A stretch of 64,000 bases of DNA from Acidicapsa acidisoli. GTDB lineage: Bacteria > Acidobacteriota > Terriglobia > Terriglobales > Acidobacteriaceae. Made by a program: the position numbers and the translations under genes. The stretch spans positions 95,116 to 159,115 of the forward strand of contig NZ_JAGSYI010000007.1 in the NCBI RefSeq assembly GCF_025685625.1. Reading direction: 5' to 3'. Positions 1-7,538 of this stretch are shown here, piece after piece. The notes beneath the pieces are model-generated. The model saw only the letters and a program-made list of their open reading frames with translations. It searched no databases and was not told where the DNA came from. Numbering within the stretch: the stretch's first letter is position 1; each line of letters starts with the position of its first letter.

Positions 1-1765
1 GGCCAACTATCCTGGCGTCACAGTGGAACAGCGCATGGGCCGCATGGCTGGCGTGGGTCGCGACGATCTGACACTGATCGATCTTCCCGGGATTTACTCG
101 CTTGACGCCTATTCGGAAGATGCGCGGGTCTCGATCGATGTGCTGGAAGGCCACATGCCCGGCACGCCAAAGCCGGATGCGGTGCTCTTGGTGCTCGATT
201 CCCTGCACCTGACGAGACAGCTGATGCTGGCCGCTCCAGTGCTTGCAATGGGCTTGCCCACGATGGTGCTCCTCAACATGAGCGACCTGATGGATGCGCG
301 CGGCGGGGCCATCGATCCGCTGCTACTGGCTCAGGAGTTGCAGGCACCGGTTGCCCTGGTGAGCGCCACCAAGGGAACCGGGATGGAGGCCATCCAACTG
401 TTTCTCAATCGGCAATCGAAGAAGGTCGACGGCAAGCCGGAACAAGCTCCACTGATGCTGCCGGTCCTGGGAAACGCGATGAGCACGCATCGCTGGGCAG
501 CGCAGGTGAGTTCGCGGACTGGGTATCGCGCGCCGCTTTCCGCGCAGGCATCGCGACGCGTCGATGCGATATTGCTGCATCGTGTATGGGGTCCACTGCT
601 TTTCCTCCTTGTCGTGATCTCGGTCTTTGAAGTGGTGTTTTCGATCGGGCAGCCACTGAGCGATGGGCTGGGAGACCTTCTGGGGCGGCTGGGAACTTAT
701 GCGACAGATTTTCTGCCGGATGGGTGGATCCGGTCGCTGGTGCTGGATGGGGCGTGGAAGGGCGTAACTTCGGTGCTTGTCTTCCTTCCGCAGATTCTTC
801 TGCTGTTTCTCTTTATCGGAGTACTTGAAGATACCGGGTATCTCGCTCGCGCAGCCTTGATTGCCGACCGCGTGATGCGGTCGATCGGGCTGAACGGTAA
901 GGCATTTATCCCGCTGCTCTCGGCGTATGCCTGCGCGGTGCCTGCGATCATGGCCACGCGCACGATTGAGAACAAGCGTGACCGCCTTGCTACGATTCTC
1001 GTGACACCATTCATGACTTGTTCGGCGCGGCTGCCGGTGTACATGCTTTTGATTGCTGCATTTGTTCCGAATGTTGCCTTCGCGGGCGGATTGATCGGCC
1101 TGAAGACGATTGTGATGCTGAGCCTCTATCTCATTGGCTTCCTGGCCGCGCTGGTGACGGCGCGGCTGTTGAAGAGCTCCATTCTGAAGTCGAGCGACAC
1201 GCCATTCATTCTTGAGTTGCCGCAGTACCGGATGCCGACGCTGCGCTCGCTCAGCCTGCGCCTGATGGATCGCGCGAAGGTCTTCCTCACCCAGGCTGGC
1301 ACGATCATTCTCTCGGTCACGCTGGCGCTTTGGGTGCTAGCATATTTTCCGCTTCATGCGGGGCATCATGCGGAGCTGACGGAAAGCGTAATCGGCCGGC
1401 TGGGCCACTTTATCGAGCCGGTGATTGCGCCGCTTGGCTTCAACTGGAAGATAGGCATTGGATTGCTCTCCAGCGTGCTCGCGCGCGAAGTGATGGTCGG
1501 CACTATGGGCACCCTGTATGGCGCAGACCCGGAGACGCAGGCGTTGAGTCTGCAGACGGCGCTGCATCATGATTTGCCGCTCGGTGGAGCGATTGCGCTG
1601 ATGGTCTTCTTCGCCTTCGCGCTGCAATGTACATCGACGATTGCTATCGTACGGCGCGAGACCAATAGCTGGAAGTGGCCCGCGCTGCAGTTCGCTTATA
1701 TGCTGGCGCTGGCCTACGGAGCAGCATTTGTTACCAATTATCTGGTGACCGCGATCTGGGGATAA
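1..1765 (+). CDS. feoB: Ferrous iron transport protein B (FeoB), 5'-truncated by window edge
   Basis: Inner-membrane Fe(II) permease with a cytoplasmic G domain. The reading frame is already open at the left edge (first whole codon at position 2), so about 587 residues are visible out of the usual 700-800; the G1/P-loop lies outside the window. Visible G-domain motifs are G2 (NYPGVT, first few codons), G3 DLPG (about nt 78), G4 NMSD (about nt 275) and G5 SATKGTG (about nt 360). From about nt 590 the protein is a polytopic membrane domain with the family's gate signatures: a Leu/Phe-rich helix followed by GYLARAA, the Cys-containing YACAVPAIMATRTIEN stretch and PFMTCSARLPVY, which carry the conserved Cys and Pro residues of the two gate repeats. 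The C terminus is complete. The edge, not a mutation, explains the missing N terminus. Any feoA partner would lie to the left. Confidence 0.96.
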   Translation, partial: ANYPGVTVEQRMGRMAGVGRDDLTLIDLPGIYSLDAYSEDARVSIDVLEGHMPGTPKPDAVLLVLDSLHLTRQLMLAAPVLAMGLPTMVLLNMSDLMDARGGAIDPLLLAQELQAPVALVSATKGTGMEAIQLFLNRQSKKVDGKPEQAPLMLPVLGNAMSTHRWAAQVSSRTGYRAPLSAQASRRVDAILLHRVWGPLLFLLVVISVFEVVFSIGQPLSDGLGDLLGRLGTYATDFLPDGWIRSLVLDGAWKGVTSVLVFLPQILLLFLFIGVLEDTGYLARAALIADRVMRSIGLNGKAFIPLLSAYACAVPAIMATRTIENKRDRLATILVTPFMTCSARLPVYMLLIAAFVPNVAFAGGLIGLKTIVMLSLYLIGFLAALVTARLLKSSILKSSDTPFILELPQYRMPTLRSLSLRLMDRAKVFLTQAGTIILSVTLALWVLAYFPLHAGHHAELTESVIGRLGHFIEPVIAPLGFNWKIGIGLLSSVLAREVMVGTMGTLYGADPETQALSLQTALHHDLPLGGAIALMVFFAFALQCTSTIAIVRRETNSWKWPALQFAYMLALAYGAAFVTNYLVTAIWG

Positions 1766-1791
1766 CTTCCGCCAGGAATCCCAACGTGCAA

Positions 1792-1822
1792 CTCCAGCCT
1801 GCGGTTGCTCTTCAGGCTGGAG
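1792..1822 (+). terminator. Hairpin downstream of feoB
   Basis: A perfect 10-bp inverted repeat (CTCCAGCCTG at 1792-1801, CAGGCTGGAG at 1813-1822) with an 11-base loop begins 26 bases after the feoB stop codon. It is followed by C-rich sequence rather than a T run, so it is not a textbook intrinsic terminator. It may stabilise the 3' end or be a repeat element. Confidence 0.4.
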
Positions 1823-1963
1823 CCCCTCCCCGGTCGCAGATGCCCTGGTCCAGGCCGAACTTACTCGACAAAGAAACGCGTTGACAGCAACCTGGTTAGT
1901 CGCTAGCATCCTCCCACGCTGAAGATAGTTGTTCATTCAGAGCCTAGGAGACTGGGGGATTGT

Positions 1964-2839
1964 ATGCGAAAACCATCGTGGATTCTGACGATTTTCATTT
2001 CCATTGGCCTGGCACCCTTCGCGATGCAGGCTGCGATTCCAAGCTATGACGCCATTTATGTGTTCGGCGACAGTTATTGCGATGTCGGTAATATCTTCAT
2101 CGCGACTGGCGGGGCAGAACCGGCGGCACCATATTACAACGGCCGCTTCTCGAACGGGCCAATCTGGATCGAGCATGTTGCGGGAGGACTCGGCCTGCCA
2201 ATGAAGCCATACCTTGCGGGCGGAACAGATTATGCCTTCGGGGGAGCTTTGGCTACGGCTCCAGTGCAACTTGCAGGCGGGACGATTCCGAGTGTGCCGG
2301 AACAAGTAGGGTTGTATCTGGCCGGACACGGAGGCAAGGCTGATCCGAATGCGCTTTACGTGATTGAAGGCGGCGGAAATGACATTCTGGATGCAACGGG
2401 CGGTTCACCCGATGCGCTGGCCTTTCAAATCGCGACTGCCATTGCCGAAAGCGAGTTGGCCTTGCGGCGGGCGGGTGCGAGGCACTTTGTTATTCCTAAT
2501 TTGTTTGATGTTGGACTCATTCCCGCCGGCCAGGCGAATGCGACGTTCGATCATGAAGCGGTCGTGGCGGCCAATCGGGATCTCAATCTGCTGCTGGGGC
2601 TCGAAGACTGGATCGAGGGTGTTCATATCCTGAGGCTGGATGTATATAGCCTGCTGGAATCTCTCGAAAATGATCCAACGCACTACGGATTTACGAACAT
2701 CACAACACCTTGCCTGACTACCTCGGTTTGCGCCGATCCGGATCACACGTTCTTCTGGGATGTTCATCATCCCACGGAGTTTGGGTTTGATCTCTTTGCG
2801 GTAACGATGCAGGTGGTTTTGGCACAGCAACAAAGATAA
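1964..2839 (+). CDS. Secreted SGNH/GDSL-family lipase/esterase
   Basis: A 291-residue probable acylhydrolase. It starts at ATG 1964 after a GGGGGA ribosome-binding site. The N terminus has a basic/hydrophobic signal peptide (about residues 1-23), so export across the inner membrane is expected. SGNH blocks are visible: block I FGDSYCDVGN with the nucleophile Ser37 (GDSY in place of GDSL), block II around NGRFSNGPIW (residues 59-67), block III GGND at residues 137-140, and block V D266-V-H-H269 near the C terminus. The NGRFSNGPIW element is characteristic of the plant/bacterial GDSL lipase branch that also includes autotransporter esterases, but no beta-barrel follows here. The substrate cannot be deduced. 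The gene stands alone and converges with the next one across a strong hairpin. Confidence 0.86.
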   Translation: MRKPSWILTIFISIGLAPFAMQAAIPSYDAIYVFGDSYCDVGNIFIATGGAEPAAPYYNGRFSNGPIWIEHVAGGLGLPMKPYLAGGTDYAFGGALATAPVQLAGGTIPSVPEQVGLYLAGHGGKADPNALYVIEGGGNDILDATGGSPDALAFQIATAIAESELALRRAGARHFVIPNLFDVGLIPAGQANATFDHEAVVAANRDLNLLLGLEDWIEGVHILRLDVYSLLESLENDPTHYGFTNITTPCLTTSVCADPDHTFFWDVHHPTEFGFDLFAVTMQVVLAQQQR

Positions 2840-2841
2840 TG

Positions 2842-2880
2842 GCTGTTTGTGCGGGCACTAGCCCGCGCAAACAGCGGGCT
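2842..2880. terminator. Bidirectional hairpin between convergent genes, with a competing second stem
   Basis: GCTGTTTGTGCGGGC (2842-2856) pairs with GCCCGCGCAAACAGC (2861-2875) over 15 bp with one G-T wobble and a 4-base loop. An alternative 7-bp stem uses AGCCCGC (2860-2866) with GCGGGCT (2874-2880). The element sits between the stop codons of the convergent esterase and barrel-like genes and lacks a clear T tract on either strand. Confidence 0.6.
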
Positions 2881-2883
2881 CTC

Positions 2884-3690
2884 CTAATCCGTTACAGACT
2901 GCTTTACCCAGGAGAAGTGGCGTCCGAGGATGCCTTTGACCATCCAGCGATCGGTGGCGGCTGTTGGGCCTAAGCCGACACCCAGGTTGATCTCCCACTT
3001 TGGAGAGACATTCAGGTCGGTGACAAGGAATATCTGTTGCTGCTGGTCGTGGAGCGGAGCGATCGAAGTGATACTGCCGTAGTCCGCGTAATATTCCACG
3101 CCGCCGCTCACAACCTTCGTGAAGTCATAGCCCACTTTCACGGCTGGCGAGAAACCGATGCCAAGGTTGACGTCGGGGCCGTGGAGGGTTCGCTCAAGAG
3201 CTGGATTGACCGCAAAGTACCACCGACCGACAGATTTATCGATGATCGGACGGATCTCCCAGGTCCAGGTATCGGGAGAATATGACGCTCGCTGATAGCC
3301 AACCTCGGTGGAAAGGCTTACACCGACTGGCCAATGCCAGGAGTCGGGCACCTTAACCCTTGGCCGGATGTGATCGCCGACCCATTGCCATCCGCGGCCA
3401 TCCTGAAGGCTGGTGAAGACGTAGAATCCGACCTCGGACCAGCTGTTGATGCCCTGCGTGATCTCGAGAGTTTCATGCTCCTGGTGGTTCGTTGGGTAAA
3501 CGCCGTCGATAAGTTTCTTTTGCCCGTCGATGGTGTAGTTGGAATGCAGCTCAACCATGGTGCTTTTGGCCGGTTCGGTGTCAGAACCGTAGACCTGAAT
3601 TTCGTAGTTGCCCTGCGCGTGCAAGGATGGCAAGGCGAAAAGGCCTGAGATCAAAAGAAGTGCGAATGTAAAAGTCGAAGTATGACGCAT
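2884..3690 (-). CDS. Putative outer-membrane beta-barrel protein next to a multicopper oxidase
   Basis: A 268-residue protein with a clear signal peptide (hydrophobic core about residues 7-20, cleavage probably after LHA). The rest is rich in alternating hydrophobic/aromatic beta-strand segments (for example WEIRPIIDK, WYFAVNPAL, VGYDFTKVV, WEINLGVGLG), as in porin-like or phenol-degradation-associated barrels. The last residues (GRHFSWVKQSVTD) do not end in the usual terminal Phe, so a barrel is an inference and not certain. The gene lies 36 bases downstream of the multicopper oxidase on the same strand, and the two probably form one transcript, which suggests an envelope role connected with metal or phenolic compounds. 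No enzyme motif was seen. Confidence 0.62.
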   Translation of the reverse strand: MRHTSTFTFALLLISGLFALPSLHAQGNYEIQVYGSDTEPAKSTMVELHSNYTIDGQKKLIDGVYPTNHQEHETLEITQGINSWSEVGFYVFTSLQDGRGWQWVGDHIRPRVKVPDSWHWPVGVSLSTEVGYQRASYSPDTWTWEIRPIIDKSVGRWYFAVNPALERTLHGPDVNLGIGFSPAVKVGYDFTKVVSGGVEYYADYGSITSIAPLHDQQQQIFLVTDLNVSPKWEINLGVGLGPTAATDRWMVKGILGRHFSWVKQSVTD

Positions 3691-3726
3691 AGGTAGCTAA
3701 ACAGTTCTTCCTTCCGGCCGCGCACA

Positions 3727-5085
3727 TCACACATAACGAAACAGCATCATGAAGCCCTCGTCCATGTGGTTCTGTTGATGGCAGTGAAACAGGGTTGATC
3801 CGGGGTTGTTTGCCGTGAACTCAACGTCCACGTCGGTTTTGGCTTCTACGAGTACCACGTCTTTGATGACGCCCTGCGTCTGAGGATTCCCGGGAAGGCT
3901 GCGAATTTCAAAATTATGACGGTGCAAATGAACCGGATGATCGTCGGAGCTCGTGTTCTTGAATTTGAGACGGTAGCGCTGGCCTCTGGTGAGCGAAATC
4001 GTTTCGGTGTTTGGCCAGGACTTTCCGTTGATCATCCAGTGATCCGGCGCGCCATGCCCTGCAAATCTGGATTCAAAGACGAGTGGAATGTCGATTACGT
4101 TTCCGGCAGGCACGGAAGCCGGATTCACCGCCGCGAAGGTATGGTAGTTCCAAAGCAGTGATTCCGGCTGCTGCCACACGGGTTTGCCGTTGCTGTTGGC
4201 GTATTCGACGACGATACCGAGGCCGGCTGCCTGGATGTGCTTGCGCACTTCGCCCAGTACCCAGACGCCGGGGTTGTTCATCTCGACGATGGCGCAGACG
4301 CGCTCGGCGGGAACCAGCCGCAACATGGGCACCGACTGAGGATTCGGCACGGAGTTACCGTCGAGGGCGATGACGCGGAACTGATGGCCTGCCAAGGCGA
4401 TCCAATGTTGCTCGGTAGCGCTCGAATTGAGGATGTGCAGGAGGACGCGCTGGCCCTTCTTGACGCGCAGCGGGTCGCCGGAGCCAAGAAGACGGCCGTT
4501 GATGGACGCGAATTTGTAAACCGGGTTCATCGATCCGTCGCCGCTGGCAATCATCTCCCCATCCCAGTCGTGGAGGGTGAGGTGGATTTCCTGGTCGAAA
4601 TGTCCTGGGTTTTCGCTCGAATTCGCCGGATCGATGAGGATGTGTCCGTGCAGACCGGTGTACTGGCCTTTTTTCAGGTCTTCGCCTGCAAAGGTGTGGG
4701 TGTGATACCAGCGAAAGCCCGCGGGACTCGGAGACAAGGTGTAACTGGCTTTGCCGCCGGCCGGGATCATTGGTGTGCCTTCTTCCATCGCACCATCGAC
4801 GTCCGACGGCGTAAAGAGGCCGTGCCAATGAACAATCTCTTCACTGGCGGAGTGGTTGGTCACGTCGATGGTGACTTGCTGCCCTTCTTTGAAGCGCAAC
4901 AAGGGGCCTGGAATCTGCTGGTTGTAGGCGACCGTCCGGATGGAGTGTTTGGGCGAGAGCTCCACGGTGTACGGAGCGATATCCAGCGTGTAATCAGCGG
5001 ATGCGAGGGTCCGGGCTTTTTCTGACAAGGCGGCGGACGCCGCGGCCATGCCGCCGAGCTTGAGGAGGCTGCGACGAGTAAACAC
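3727..5085 (-). CDS. Tat-exported multicopper oxidase (laccase/CopA-like)
   Basis: A 452-residue multicopper oxidase. The N terminus has a twin-arginine motif (TRRSLLKLGG, residues 3-12), so export in folded form is expected. Copper ligands occur in the family's order: HWHG (86-89) and WYHTH (126-130) in the first cupredoxin domain, HPVHLH (383-388) and HCHQQNH (434-440) in the last. Length and three-domain layout fit bacterial laccase/CopA-type enzymes, which couple four one-electron oxidations (phenols, Cu(I) or similar) to reduction of O2 to water. At the position usually filled by the axial Met of the type 1 copper (HCHxxxHxxxGM) there is Phe445, with a Met directly after it; Phe or Leu there is known from high-potential laccases. 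The gene is the first of a two-gene unit with the barrel-like protein. The physiological substrate is unknown. Confidence 0.9.
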   Translation of the reverse strand: MFTRRSLLKLGGMAAASAALSEKARTLASADYTLDIAPYTVELSPKHSIRTVAYNQQIPGPLLRFKEGQQVTIDVTNHSASEEIVHWHGLFTPSDVDGAMEEGTPMIPAGGKASYTLSPSPAGFRWYHTHTFAGEDLKKGQYTGLHGHILIDPANSSENPGHFDQEIHLTLHDWDGEMIASGDGSMNPVYKFASINGRLLGSGDPLRVKKGQRVLLHILNSSATEQHWIALAGHQFRVIALDGNSVPNPQSVPMLRLVPAERVCAIVEMNNPGVWVLGEVRKHIQAAGLGIVVEYANSNGKPVWQQPESLLWNYHTFAAVNPASVPAGNVIDIPLVFESRFAGHGAPDHWMINGKSWPNTETISLTRGQRYRLKFKNTSSDDHPVHLHRHNFEIRSLPGNPQTQGVIKDVVLVEAKTDVDVEFTANNPGSTLFHCHQQNHMDEGFMMLFRYV

Positions 5086-5383
5086 AGGTTGACGTTAGCA
5101 GGAGGAATGCAGCGTTCGCAAACGCAGAGGCGCGAGAGTTGCGTACGACAGGAACTTCTTGTGTTCGGGTGTCGAAGCGGGCTGCGATGCGGCGAATCCC
5201 CAATCGTTTTTTCTAAAACGCAGGATGTGAGAAACTAGAAGAGTAGAAGGTCTTGCTGGGCGGCCCGGCAGGCACGCCCGAACCATCCAAAAGTCTGGAA
5301 CTCATAAGCCCGACGGGCTTGCACCGTTGTGTGGCTCACGACACGCCGCTGAAAGAGGCGGCCATGGCAGGAAATCGAAACGA

Positions 5384-6979
5384 ATGATCAGTGTCAGCAA
5401 TGTGACGATGCGTTACGGCTCAAAAGTCCTTTTTGAGGATGTGAGCGTGAGCTTTACTCCGGGGCGGCGCTACGGCCTTACTGGCCCTAACGGAGCCGGC
5501 AAGTCCACCTTCATGAAGATTCTGACGGGCGAACTGGAGCCGCAGAAGGGTTCCGTGGTGCGCCCACGCAAGCTCGGAATTCTGCGACAGGATCAATTTG
5601 CCTTCGACGCCTACCGCGTGATCGACACCGTGATTATGGGCAACGCTCCGTTGTGGGCGGCGCTCGAAGAGCGGGATCGCATCTATGAGAAGGCCGAGTT
5701 GACAGACGAAGACGGGATGCGTCTGGGCGAGCTGGAAGGCGTAGTGGGTGACGAGGACGGCTACACGGCAGAGAGCGATGCAGCCGTGCTGCTGCAAGGA
5801 CTCGACATTCCTGACGAACTGCATGAGCGCAAGATGAGCGAGTTACAGGGCGGGCAGAAGGTGCGTGTGCTGCTGGCGCAGGCCCTCTTTGGCAAACCGC
5901 AAGCACTTATGCTAGATGAGCCGACGAACCATCTCGATCTGGAGTCGATTCACTGGCTGCGGGAGTTCCTCAACGGCTTTCAGGGAACGGTGATCACGAT
6001 TTCGCACGATCGACATTTTCTGAATGGCGTCACCACGCACACGGCCGATATCGACTATCAGACGATCATCACCTACACCGGTGGGTATGACGACATGGTC
6101 GTAGCCAAGACACAGATTCGTTCGCAGCTTGAGGCTCAGAACGAGCAGCGCGAAAAGAAGGTTGCGCAGTTGAATGAGTTCATCGCGCGATTTGCTGCGG
6201 GTACGCGTTCTACGCAGGTGACCAGCCGCAAGAAGGAAGTGGAGCGGCTGCAGAGCGCCGAGCTCTCGCGGTCAAATATTCAGCGGCCCTTTATCAAATT
6301 TGACCAGTTGAGGCCCAGCGGCAAGCATGTGCTGGAAATTGAAGGAGTCCGCAAGACTTACGGCGATCAGGTTGTCATTGAAGGCTTCGGCGGCGCGGTG
6401 ATGCGCGGCGAAAAAGTCTGCCTGATGGGCCGCAACGGCGTGGGCAAGACGACGATGTTGAAGTCCCTCCTCGCGAATGTGCCCGGCGAGGCGGACAAGG
6501 AGTTCTCACTCGACGCGGGCGTCGTAAAGTGGGGACACGAGGCGCAGATCGGATACTTTCCGCAGGATGTCTCGGGCATTATTCAGCACGGAATGACAGT
6601 TTCCGACTGGCTGCATCAGTTCGATCCCAAGGTTACGCGCGAGGAGATTCGCGGTCTGCTTGGGCAGATGCTGTTCAGCGGCGAAGAAGGACTTAAGCCG
6701 ACGAAAGCGCTGTCGGGCGGCGAGACGGCGCGATTGCTCTTCTGCCGCCTGATGCTGCTGAAGCCGAACATCCTTATCCTCGACGAACCGACAAACCATC
6801 TCGATCTCGAGTCGATCAATGCGCTAAACATCGCCCTGCAACGCTATGAAGGCACGGTCTTCCTCGTCACGCACGATCAAGATCTGCTGGAAGAGGTGGG
6901 TACCCGCCTGTGGAACTTTGAGCATGGGAAGATAGAAGACCACAAAGGGCCTTACGAGGAATGGCTGGACAAGAAATAA
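5384..6979 (+). CDS. ybiT: ABC-F family ATPase, YbiT type
   Basis: A soluble 531-residue protein with two ABC nucleotide-binding domains and no membrane domain, i.e. an ABC-F protein that acts on the ribosome (translation factor or, in relatives, antibiotic protection). The start is ATG 5384 (MISVSNVTMRYG); an open frame extends further upstream to 5327 but the CAGGAAA ribosome-binding site precedes 5384. Walker A motifs are GPNGAGKS (34-41) and GRNGVGKT (about 350). ABC signatures are LQGGQK (about 152) and LSGGET (about 440), and Walker B/D-loop LDEPTNHLDLES occurs twice. The linker contains the arginine/lysine-rich ARFAAGTRSTQVTSRKKEVE segment. Its length and sequence (RQDQFAF, DTVIMG, LLAQALF) match E. 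coli YbiT closely from memory. The leader upstream contains several short hairpins. Confidence 0.92.
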   Translation: MISVSNVTMRYGSKVLFEDVSVSFTPGRRYGLTGPNGAGKSTFMKILTGELEPQKGSVVRPRKLGILRQDQFAFDAYRVIDTVIMGNAPLWAALEERDRIYEKAELTDEDGMRLGELEGVVGDEDGYTAESDAAVLLQGLDIPDELHERKMSELQGGQKVRVLLAQALFGKPQALMLDEPTNHLDLESIHWLREFLNGFQGTVITISHDRHFLNGVTTHTADIDYQTIITYTGGYDDMVVAKTQIRSQLEAQNEQREKKVAQLNEFIARFAAGTRSTQVTSRKKEVERLQSAELSRSNIQRPFIKFDQLRPSGKHVLEIEGVRKTYGDQVVIEGFGGAVMRGEKVCLMGRNGVGKTTMLKSLLANVPGEADKEFSLDAGVVKWGHEAQIGYFPQDVSGIIQHGMTVSDWLHQFDPKVTREEIRGLLGQMLFSGEEGLKPTKALSGGETARLLFCRLMLLKPNILILDEPTNHLDLESINALNIALQRYEGTVFLVTHDQDLLEEVGTRLWNFEHGKIEDHKGPYEEWLDKK

Positions 6980-7002
6980 GACCAGAAAACCAGTTTCAGT
7001 AG

Positions 7003-7036
7003 ATGCCCGAATGAGCAACTCTCACTCGGGCATTTC
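7003..7036 (+). terminator. Rho-independent terminator of the ABC-F gene
   Basis: ATGCCCGAATGAG (7003-7015) and CTCACTCGGGCAT (7021-7033) form a 13-bp stem with one mismatch and a 5-base loop. A T-rich tail (TTCTATTTC) follows. It lies 23 bases after the stop codon and could also serve the convergent gene at 7066. Confidence 0.8.
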
Positions 7037-7065
7037 TATTTCGATCGGGAGTTGATTGGCCAGAC

Positions 7066-7512
7066 TCAGATGCGGTAGTGGTCTGGACGCCAGTTCTGGA
7101 TGCGCTCTTTGATCTGCTTACGGTCCAGGTGCTTGTCGAGGGTCAGCTCCACAAGCGAAGGCAGTTCGTCGTCGGAGGCGAAGCGCAGTCCGATTAATTG
7201 ATCCTCTGTGAGTTCAGGGATGCGCTTTCGAAGTGGCTCCGGCAGCAGGGCATCCATGCGCAGCCTCTCTTCGAGGCGAATGATCCGATCCTGCACTTTG
7301 AGCGGGTACATGCGTGACTTGAAGAACGTAATCAGTAACACCACGGACAAAGTCACAATCCAAAGTGTGAGCATCAGCTGGCTTCGCGCGCTGAGAAATA
7401 GCAGGATTATACCGAAGATCAAGTTTAGAAAAAGTGCAGCCATTGCAACGAAGTGAAATGGCGGATCGACGCTCGCGTGATTCCGGAAACTCTGCGGTTT
7501 TGGCATACTCAT
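7066..7512 (-). CDS. Small two-helix membrane protein, DUF6526-like
   Basis: A 148-residue protein of unknown function. After a short N terminus with PQSFRNHASVDPPFHF there are two closely spaced transmembrane helices (about residues 22-40 and 46-63), then a charged cytoplasmic tail with LEERLRMDALL and RFASDDELPSLVELTLDKHL, ending in IKERIQNWRPDHYRI. This layout and the 'FASDDELP...NWRPDHYR' tail agree with the DUF6526 family as I remember it; no activity is known. The frame is complete and it lies downstream of, and on the same strand as, the secreted protein at 7539-8669 (26-base gap), so the two may be co-transcribed. Confidence 0.7.
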   Translation of the reverse strand: MSMPKPQSFRNHASVDPPFHFVAMAALFLNLIFGIILLFLSARSQLMLTLWIVTLSVVLLITFFKSRMYPLKVQDRIIRLEERLRMDALLPEPLRKRIPELTEDQLIGLRFASDDELPSLVELTLDKHLDRKQIKERIQNWRPDHYRI

Positions 7513-7538
7513 GGGCGCTGTTCTTACCTAATCTGTGC

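Noticed and set aside
1337..1936. A 199-codon leftward open frame across the feoB 3' end
   Set aside because: It is antisense to a clear FeoB coding region and contains no recognisable domain; it arises from codon bias of the opposite strand.
4237..5025. A 262-codon rightward open frame over the multicopper oxidase
   Set aside because: The oxidase on the other strand has copper ligands and a Tat signal; the antisense frame has no domain.
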